A DNA stretch of 17,419 bases from Methanoregula sp. GTDB taxonomy: Archaea; Halobacteriota; Methanomicrobia; Methanomicrobiales; Methanospirillaceae. The stretch is taken from assembly GCA_003157895.1 (NCBI GenBank), contig PMKW01000198.1:2832-20250 (forward strand), read 5' to 3'. Shown one piece after another: positions 12,430-17,419 of the stretch (positions within the stretch are counted from its first letter, which is position 1; every line of letters starts with the position of its first letter). A model generated the notes under the pieces. That model was not told the DNA's origin and did no database searches. It saw only the letters and a list, made by a program, of their open reading frames with translations. The position numbers and the translations under genes were made by a program.

Positions 12430-12451
12430 GGGTGATAAAACCGTTTTACCC
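12430..12451 (-). promoter_or_regulatory. Inverted repeat around a TATA-like site ahead of the PEGA gene
   Basis: GGGT-gat-AAAAC-c-GTTTT-ACCC is an inverted repeat with a 3-nt bulge. On the minus strand its GTTTTATC resembles a TATA box, about 70 nt before the ATG at 12368. It could be an operator like the one at 10025-10065. TGTAAACGTTACA (about 12407-12419), a small near-palindrome, lies in the leader. Confidence 0.35.
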
Positions 12452-12561
12452 TGACACGATCCAGACCTGGAAACTGCCGGACAAAACCGTATATCAGCAC
12501 CCCGGAACCTCCCTTCCCTTCTCCGGCCCCTCCCGCACCGCATACGGATCAAATCATAATA

Positions 12562-12573
12562 CTTTTATATAAC
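12562..12573 (+). promoter_or_regulatory. TATA box of the large Stig1-like protein
   Basis: CTTTTATATAAC predicts transcription from about 12592-12600, which excludes the in-frame ATG at 12590 and supports the ATG at 12611 as the start. Confidence 0.6.
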
Positions 12574-12610
12574 TCAATGCCAGTCCACTGTGTATAACGG
12601 GAGTTGGGAG

Positions 12611-14236
12611 ATGAATTTCACACGGTATATCCTCCTTCTGGGTATTGTCGCTCTGCTGGTAACCGGCACAGCAGCCGGGGCAACGCTGGGTATTTCTGTA
12701 GACCGGCCAGTCAACCCGAATATAGCAGACCTGGTGCTCGCAACGACACCAGCGCCATCGTACATCACGTGCCCGCAGGGGTATGTCTGCACGATCCCCG
12801 CGGATGCGCAGAATAAGAATTACGTCATGTCCAATGACACACAGCCCTGCGGGGACTTCCAGGGCCTTCCCGAGTACTGCTACCGGGCGCAGCTGAACAC
12901 GGCAGCGATCGCCATCAGCAAACAGGTTCGTCCCGTCAGCCTCGGCAACCCGGGAACAACCATGACCACCGTCGTGCCGGTGCAGCTGCTGCCGGTCGAA
13001 AGCATCAGGCCGCTCCCGGCAGGGATAGTAACGCTCATCCCGATCAGCCACCGGGTCGGCCTGGTCAGTATCAACCAGTCAAATGTCACTCCCATGACCA
13101 CGAACACCGGTCTTATCCCCGTCTTCATCGCGCATAACGGCATATTCCAGTCCCTCAACCGGTTTTTCTTCGGCAGCACCTGTAACGGCAAGACCGTGGA
13201 CTTCCAGACCGACAGCGCCAACTGCGGCGGGTGTGGGTGGGCCTGCCCGGCAGGCCTTACCTGTGTCCAGGGCCAGTGCGACATGGTCTGCAGCAAGGGC
13301 CTCGACACCTGCGAGTACAACTGCGTCGACCTGCAGACCGACACGGAGAACTGCGGGAAATGCGGCGACATATGCACGGCCCAGCAGACGTGCTGTTACG
13401 GGAAATGCACGGACGCTTCGGGTGATACGGCAAACTGCGGGATGTGCGGGCGCAGCTGCGGCCAGGATGAGAAATGCACGGCCGGATACTGCACCGGCCT
13501 CTGCGGGAATACCTGTGACGCCACCGCGGAGCACTGCAGCAACGGTGTCTGCACGGCTTCCCTGCCGTCGAAGTTCGTGGAGTATGATTCCACCCAGTAC
13601 GAGGACCACACGGATTATTCCGCTGTTGCTACCTGTCCTGCGGCGGACAGCCAGGGATGCTGGATACGGATGAGTTCATCCCGTACCAGGATGGGCTCTG
13701 TTAATTATGCAGGAATTTATACCAGCAGCGAGCTTGTCACCGGTTACGACCATGTTGAACTGACCGTGGACACCCGGAATATCCCGGATGCGGTGAAAAA
13801 CGGCATCCTGTCCGGCACGAGAAAAGTCTATCTTGTCATGCATGCAGCCAGTTCAGATACGGGAACCTCCAATGCCATCAACCGGGAATCCTCGCTCTGG
13901 AAGATTGCCTACAATACCGATACCAGCCACTATACGATGTACGTTACTGACATTCCGGGCAGTGATGGTTCCGGAGGAACTGAAACCCCACCCGGCCAGG
14001 GTGCCGCGGTATCAGGAGCCCGGGCTCACTATGCCGGTGCGACCGGGACGGTCACTGTGGATATCACGGATATCGTGAAGGCCTGGCTGAACGGGTCGGT
14101 GCAGAACAACGGGCTGAAACTGATGCCATACTCGGAATTCTGGCCTGAACCGGAGGACGTTGATACCAGCTACGGGTTTACTACGTATTACGATACCCTG
14201 ACGGTCAGCTCGGTCTCCGCGGACGCGCCGCTGTAA
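12611..14236 (+). CDS. Large secreted protein with Stig1-like cysteine modules and beta-rich C-terminal domain
   Basis: 541 residues. The signal peptide is MNFTRYILLLGIVALLVTGT (1-20), cleaved near AAGA. An N-terminal region (30-190) has paired cysteines and Thr/Pro-rich parts. A cysteine-rich zone (191-314) has repeated NCGxCGxxC modules: DSANCGGCGWAC, DTENCGKCGDIC and DTANCGMCGRSC, plus GLCGNTCDATAEHCSNGVC. These resemble Stig1-type secreted modules. A Cys-poor C-terminal domain (about 320-541) resembles DNRLRE-like jelly-roll domains, with the TVTVDITDIVKAWLNGSVQ segment near 480-500 as the best match. GGGAG 7 nt before the ATG at 12611 supports the start, as does the TATA box at 12562-12573. 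It is probably an adhesin or surface-attached structural protein. The convergent lipoprotein at 14866 shares the module. Confidence 0.8.
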   Translation: MNFTRYILLLGIVALLVTGTAAGATLGISVDRPVNPNIADLVLATTPAPSYITCPQGYVCTIPADAQNKNYVMSNDTQPCGDFQGLPEYCYRAQLNTAAIAISKQVRPVSLGNPGTTMTTVVPVQLLPVESIRPLPAGIVTLIPISHRVGLVSINQSNVTPMTTNTGLIPVFIAHNGIFQSLNRFFFGSTCNGKTVDFQTDSANCGGCGWACPAGLTCVQGQCDMVCSKGLDTCEYNCVDLQTDTENCGKCGDICTAQQTCCYGKCTDASGDTANCGMCGRSCGQDEKCTAGYCTGLCGNTCDATAEHCSNGVCTASLPSKFVEYDSTQYEDHTDYSAVATCPAADSQGCWIRMSSSRTRMGSVNYAGIYTSSELVTGYDHVELTVDTRNIPDAVKNGILSGTRKVYLVMHAASSDTGTSNAINRESSLWKIAYNTDTSHYTMYVTDIPGSDGSGGTETPPGQGAAVSGARAHYAGATGTVTVDITDIVKAWLNGSVQNNGLKLMPYSEFWPEPEDVDTSYGFTTYYDTLTVSSVSADAPL

Positions 14237-14455
14237 CCCGCTCCCCTTTATTTGGCCGGGGGGGTTCTTCACCGGAACACTGCCATCGGTTGTCGGAAGC
14301 GACCGTGACGGGAACCGGGAAGACAACCGGGGGAACGGGAAGGGAAAATCTCTCCTGGTTTTTCTTCTCCGGCCCGCTCGCCCCCCATGACCTGCGGCCC
14401 CCGCCCCACCCCGTTATCTCAGGGAGACGGCTGCTCCCTCATCCCAAGGGAAGGA
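14237..14455. other. Short convergent spacer with two hairpins
   Basis: No gene. CGGTTGTC (14287-14294) and GACAACCG (14322-14329) form an 8-nt inverted repeat, and GGGAG/CTCCC (14422-14438) a shorter one. Both lie between the two convergent cysteine-rich genes and may serve as 3' end structures. No clear T tract follows them. Confidence 0.4.
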
Positions 14456-14866
14456 TCACCGGTCATAGCAGATACCTCCCCCGCAGGCCTCATCGGAGAA
14501 ACAGAAGTTCCCGCACTGACCGCAGTTGTCGTTGTCATTCTTCAGGTCAACGCACTCGTTGTCGCATTTCGTGTACCCGGGCTCGCAGTCGCAGGTGCCC
14601 TTCTGGCAGGAATAGCCGATACCCGTGCAGATATTTCCGCACGAGCCGCAGTTGAAATCGTCGCTCTGCAGGTCAACGCAGCTGAAGGTGCAGTTGGTAT
14701 GCCCCGGCTGGCAGCCCGTGATGACACTCTCGTTGGTGACGGACAGCTGCCCGTTCTGAGAGGAAACGTGCATGCTCATGGTACTCCCCGTGCATCCTGA
14801 AAACAGGACAAGGAGAACGGTGACAAGGACAATGGTTGTCGCGTGCAGGAGATATTTCACGTTCAT
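14456..14866 (-). CDS. Lipoprotein with two Stig1-like cysteine modules
   Basis: 136 residues. The signal helix (about 6-21, TIVLVTVLLVLF) ends in SGC with Cys25 as probable lipid-attached residue; the position before it is F rather than L, so the lipobox is not ideal. The mature part is two modules: TNCTFSCVDLQSDDFNCG plus SCGNIC, then TKCDNECVDLKNDNDNCG plus QCGNFC. Each carries C-x3-CVDL and NCGxCGxxC, as in the large protein at 12611, where CEYNCVDLQTDTENCGKCG is nearly the same unit. The start at 14866 is chosen from AGGA 6 nt upstream and the TATA box at 14899-14908. It converges on the large protein. A disulfide-rich surface lipoprotein, perhaps a partner or anchor for it, is inferred. 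Confidence 0.8.
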   Translation of the reverse strand: MNVKYLLHATTIVLVTVLLVLFSGCTGSTMSMHVSSQNGQLSVTNESVITGCQPGHTNCTFSCVDLQSDDFNCGSCGNICTGIGYSCQKGTCDCEPGYTKCDNECVDLKNDNDNCGQCGNFCFSDEACGGGICYDR

Positions 14867-14898
14867 GGTATTCCTGTACTCTTGATTTATAGGAAAGA

Positions 14899-14908
14899 AT
14901 ATAAAACG
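14899..14908 (-). promoter_or_regulatory. TATA box of the Stig1-like lipoprotein
   Basis: On the minus strand this reads CGTTTTATATT, about 35-42 nt before the ATG at 14866, giving a leader of about 10 nt that contains AGGA. Confidence 0.5.
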
Positions 14909-15055
14909 TATTGGCCACCGCCCCTCATTTCGATCGCCCCCCTTCCGCACCCAAGCCGGCTCCTGAGTCCTGCTTCCGGCAATACCTCCGGCATTCGCCA
15001 CCGAAAAATTCTGTTAAGCCTGATAACCATGAGCGGATCAGAACAACCATACCAA

Positions 15056-15066
15056 GTTATTTTACG
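15056..15066 (+). promoter_or_regulatory. Possible TATA site of the NAD synthetase gene
   Basis: TTATTTTACG is the only AT-rich box near a suitable distance upstream of the ATG at 15112. It is weak, and the assignment is tentative. Confidence 0.25.
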
Positions 15067-15111
15067 ACAGGATCTCCTATTCGTATTAACCACTGGAAGG
15101 CAGACCTCCGC

Positions 15112-16767
15112 ATGAAAATATCGCTTCTTCAGCTAAATCCCGTTGTCGGTGATCTGAAGGGAAATGCACAAAAGATAATCAGGGGAATACAGGAAGCCGG
15201 CAAAGAAGATCCGGATCTCATCGTCACCTCTGAACTCGCTCTTCTGGGTTATCCCCCCCGTGATCTCCTGCTTCAGAAAAAATTTATCGAAGAGAGCTGG
15301 CAGATCGCAGGAAATATCGCGAAAGATTGCAGGGCAGCGCCCCCCGTCCTTCTGGGTCTTGCACAGCCTAATGAATCAGCGGTCGGACGGCCCCTGTTTA
15401 ATGCCGCGGCACTCATCGATAACGGTGAAGTCACGCATTGTTTTCGTAAGACGTTATTACCCACCTACGATGTATTCGATGAGGACCGGTATTTCGAACC
15501 GGCCCTGGGTGCACAGATCCTCCATCTGAAAAACCATACCATCGGGATTTCCATATGCGAGGACATCTGGAATGACCGGGATTTCTGGAACAGGCGACGG
15601 TACCAGGCCGATCCCATCGGGAACCTTGCCGCATCGGGTGCTGATCTTATCATCAATATCTCCGCTTCGCCGTTCACGGTTGGAAAACAACAGATCCGGG
15701 AGAAGATGCTCGGGAGTATCGCATCCAGATACCACATCCCGCTCGCTTATGTCAACCAGACCGGCGGGAATGATGACCTGATCTTTGACGGGAGAAGCTG
15801 TGTGTTCGGTTCATCCGGCACCCTGATCGCCCGTGCCCGATCCTTTCAGGAAGATATCCTGACTGCAGATCTTCAGTGCACGGCATCAAATCGTATCTCC
15901 CCTGCGGATTTTACGCCGGAATCTGAAATCTGGAGCGCTCTTGTTCTGGGAACGCGGGACTATGTGTATAAAACCGGGTTTACGTCAGTTCTCCTCGGGT
16001 TATCCGGAGGCATCGATTCGGCTCTGGTTGCTGCCCTCGCTGCCGAAGCCCTGGGAAAAGATCACGTACTGGGTGTCCTGATGCCCTCTCCCTATTCGAG
16101 CACGGGAAGTATTGACGATGCGCTTGCCCTGGCAGCAAACCTGGGCATCCGATCGACAACCCTGCCGATCAAACCGATCATGGATGCGTACGATGCGGTA
16201 CTCCGGGAGGAATTTGCCGGCTGTCCTCAGGATCTCACTGAGGAGAACCTTCAGGCAAGGATCCGCGGAACACTCCTGATGGCCCTTTCAAACAAATCCG
16301 GCTCCCTGCTCCTGACCACCGGCAATAAATCCGAAGTGTCGGTCGGTTACTGTACCCTGTACGGGGATATGTGCGGGGCGATCGGCGTCATCTCCGATGT
16401 GCCAAAAAGCATGGTCTACCGTATTGCGCGGTGGGTGAACGACCAGAACCAGAGAAAGGTGATTCCGGAGCCGGTATTCACAAAAGCCCCGTCAGCCGAA
16501 CTGCGGCCCGGTCAGACCGATCAGGATACCCTGCCGCCCTACGATCTTCTCGACGGAATCCTGTATCGCCACGTTGAACTCCATGAATCCCCGGAGGAGA
16601 TTGTCAAATCCGGATATCCGGAAAAAACGATTTTTCAGACGCTCCACCGGGTAAAGGCCGCGGAATTCAAGCGACGGCAGGCAGCCCCCGGATTCAAAGT
16701 GACCGATCGTGCGTTCGGTACGGGATGGAGAATGCCGATAGCAGCAAAAGAGTGGTATGCTGACTGA
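15112..16767 (+). CDS. nadE: Glutamine-dependent NAD+ synthetase
   Basis: 551 residues. It catalyses the last step of NAD+ synthesis, amidating deamido-NAD+ with ATP and glutamine in the cytoplasm. The N-terminal carbon-nitrogen hydrolase (glutaminase) domain has the E-K-C triad: E41 in TSELALLGYPPRDLL, K113 in FRKTLLPTYDVFDE, and C149 in ISICEDIW. The C-terminal synthetase domain carries the ATP P-loop SGGIDSA (298-304), GVLMPSPYSS, TGNKSEVSVGYCTLYGDMCG and the closing FGTGWRMPIA. The ATG at 15112 is supported by the family start MKISLLQLNPVVGD; the frame upstream (to 14911) is not family-like. It is complete, with no signs of decay. A GGAAGG (15095-15100) may be a distant ribosome site. Confidence 0.95.
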   Translation: MKISLLQLNPVVGDLKGNAQKIIRGIQEAGKEDPDLIVTSELALLGYPPRDLLLQKKFIEESWQIAGNIAKDCRAAPPVLLGLAQPNESAVGRPLFNAAALIDNGEVTHCFRKTLLPTYDVFDEDRYFEPALGAQILHLKNHTIGISICEDIWNDRDFWNRRRYQADPIGNLAASGADLIINISASPFTVGKQQIREKMLGSIASRYHIPLAYVNQTGGNDDLIFDGRSCVFGSSGTLIARARSFQEDILTADLQCTASNRISPADFTPESEIWSALVLGTRDYVYKTGFTSVLLGLSGGIDSALVAALAAEALGKDHVLGVLMPSPYSSTGSIDDALALAANLGIRSTTLPIKPIMDAYDAVLREEFAGCPQDLTEENLQARIRGTLLMALSNKSGSLLLTTGNKSEVSVGYCTLYGDMCGAIGVISDVPKSMVYRIARWVNDQNQRKVIPEPVFTKAPSAELRPGQTDQDTLPPYDLLDGILYRHVELHESPEEIVKSGYPEKTIFQTLHRVKAAEFKRRQAAPGFKVTDRAFGTGWRMPIAAKEWYAD

Positions 16768-16789
16768 TCCCGCCTGCACGTTACATGAA

Positions 16790-16867
16790 GATTCTGATAC
16801 GTTAACGGTCGGCAGGGATTTTTTATGAGGTGAAAATCCGGTTGTCAACCGCTGACGTATCAGAACC
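16790..16867. repeat. Long imperfect palindrome between convergent genes
   Basis: The outer arms TTCTGATACGT (16792-16802) and ACGTATCAGAA (16855-16865) are perfect. The match extends through ACGGT/ACCG-type blocks to give about a 25-nt stem with three mismatches and two possible G-U pairs. Inside lie GGATTTT (16816-16822) and AAAATCC (16833-16839), and a small hairpin GGTTG-T-CAACC (16840-16850). It sits between the ends of nadE and the amidotransferase gene. It could be a bidirectional 3' structure, or a small transposon-like element with long terminal inverted repeats. Confidence 0.7.
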
Positions 16868-16882
16868 CCCGTCCGGGGAGAA

Positions 16883-17419
16883 TCACGTATCTTTTTCCTG
16901 GCAGAGAGAGAGAAACCGCTCCACAACCCCATCGTTCCGCACCTCAGGGTGGAACATCATCCCGAAGAGCGGAATGTCCGGGTGGCGGACAGCCTGGACA
17001 CCGCTGTCCGAGACTGCCATCACCACCCATCCCCGGGGCGGGTCGCAGGTGAAGGAGTGCAGTTCATATGCCTGGAATGCCGGGCTCACGCGAAGGAGCG
17101 GGTCCGGAGTACCTGCCCGGACCATCGTCATCCCGATCTCGCACCCCGGACGGATTATACCTCCGAAAACCAGGCAGAGGATCTGCATCCCGGCACAGAT
17201 CCCAAGTACCGGGACAGAAATGTTCCGGAGCCAGGAGAACTCCTGCATCCTTGCGGCAAAGAGGTTGTCTTTCAGGGCTGTCCCACAGAGAATAATTCCT
17301 GTGGCGCCTTTCAGATCTTCGCTTCTTATCTCAGAAAAATGCCTCTCCCTCCACTCCCGCCCGGCCCTGCCCACGATGCGGGCGACAGGGCCCACAAACT
17401 CGTCCCGGGAGAGAGAATG
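16883..17419 (-). CDS. Class I glutamine amidotransferase (partial at window edge)
   Basis: At least 178 residues are visible; the gene probably starts beyond 17419. The nucleophile elbow is VPVLGICAGMQIL, with the catalytic Cys in GICAG, and the catalytic His-Glu pair lies in MMFHPEVRN, so hydrolysis of glutamine to ammonia is expected. The upstream frame remains open to the edge with SLSRDEFVGPVARIV, which looks like a natural N-terminal region of a compact archaeal amidotransferase; the GTG at 17395 is therefore probably not the start. It is of the GuaA-N/free-standing GATase type. The partner synthetase is not visible. It converges on nadE across the long palindrome. A role in nucleotide or cofactor amidation is only suggested by family. 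Confidence 0.85.
   Translation of the reverse strand, partial: HSLSRDEFVGPVARIVGRAGREWRERHFSEIRSEDLKGATGIILCGTALKDNLFAARMQEFSWLRNISVPVLGICAGMQILCLVFGGIIRPGCEIGMTMVRAGTPDPLLRVSPAFQAYELHSFTCDPPRGWVVMAVSDSGVQAVRHPDIPLFGMMFHPEVRNDGVVERFLSLCQEKDT

Noticed and set aside
13079..13609. 176-codon minus ORF
   Set aside because: It is the antisense shadow of the Cys-module region of the large secreted protein, which has a signal peptide and regular modules on the + strand.

Overview
The window looks like methanogenic-archaeal chromosome, most like the Methanomicrobiales (Methanoregula-type). The reasons are archaeal TATA-type boxes about 25-30 nt ahead of likely transcript starts, several probably leaderless or short-leader genes, a DUF2769 protein, PEGA and Stig1-like secreted proteins, and iron-sulfur-flavoprotein-type flavodoxins. 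The assignment to this order is inference from gene style; no rRNA or other phylogenetic marker is present.

Layout. 1-2350: a SAM methyltransferase, a gene-poor stretch, then a small unrecognised protein (1474-1845) behind a 15-codon overlapping leader ORF, then a gene-poor tail. 2354-5831: redox and small-enzyme genes, namely a flavodoxin-type NAD(P)H reductase, an MBL-fold hydrolase on the minus strand, a divergent PhnB-like/DUF1801-like two-gene operon, and a second flavodoxin-type gene bracketed by about 67-bp direct repeats. 6083-8038: a small three-helix membrane protein, a 5'-truncated paralog of the 1474 gene with partly conserved downstream DNA, and a secreted lipoprotein on the minus strand. 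8331-8992: a RelE/ParE-type toxin-antitoxin operon with an operator-like inverted repeat at its promoter. 9129-11397: a membrane-anchored minus-strand protein, one convincing and one doubtful minigene, then an operon of an 11-mer-repeat (LEA-like) protein and a DUF2769 cysteine-rich protein. 11706-14866: a cell-surface cluster of a PEGA-domain protein, a large secreted protein with Stig1-like cysteine modules, and a convergent lipoprotein with the same module. 15112-17419: glutamine-dependent NAD synthetase and a class I glutamine amidotransferase that runs off the right edge, converging on a long imperfect palindrome.

No complete mobile element, CRISPR array, rRNA or tRNA gene was recognised. 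The signals best worth follow-up are: the duplicated small-ORF unit (1474-2250 and 6499-7060); the dispersed non-coding repeat (937-1057 and 8175-8289); the direct repeats around the second flavodoxin; the convergent cysteine-rich surface pair; the LEA-like/DUF2769 operon; and the long palindrome at 16790-16867. I did not find one unambiguous new multi-gene system. Most of the novelty is in small ORFs and repeats.
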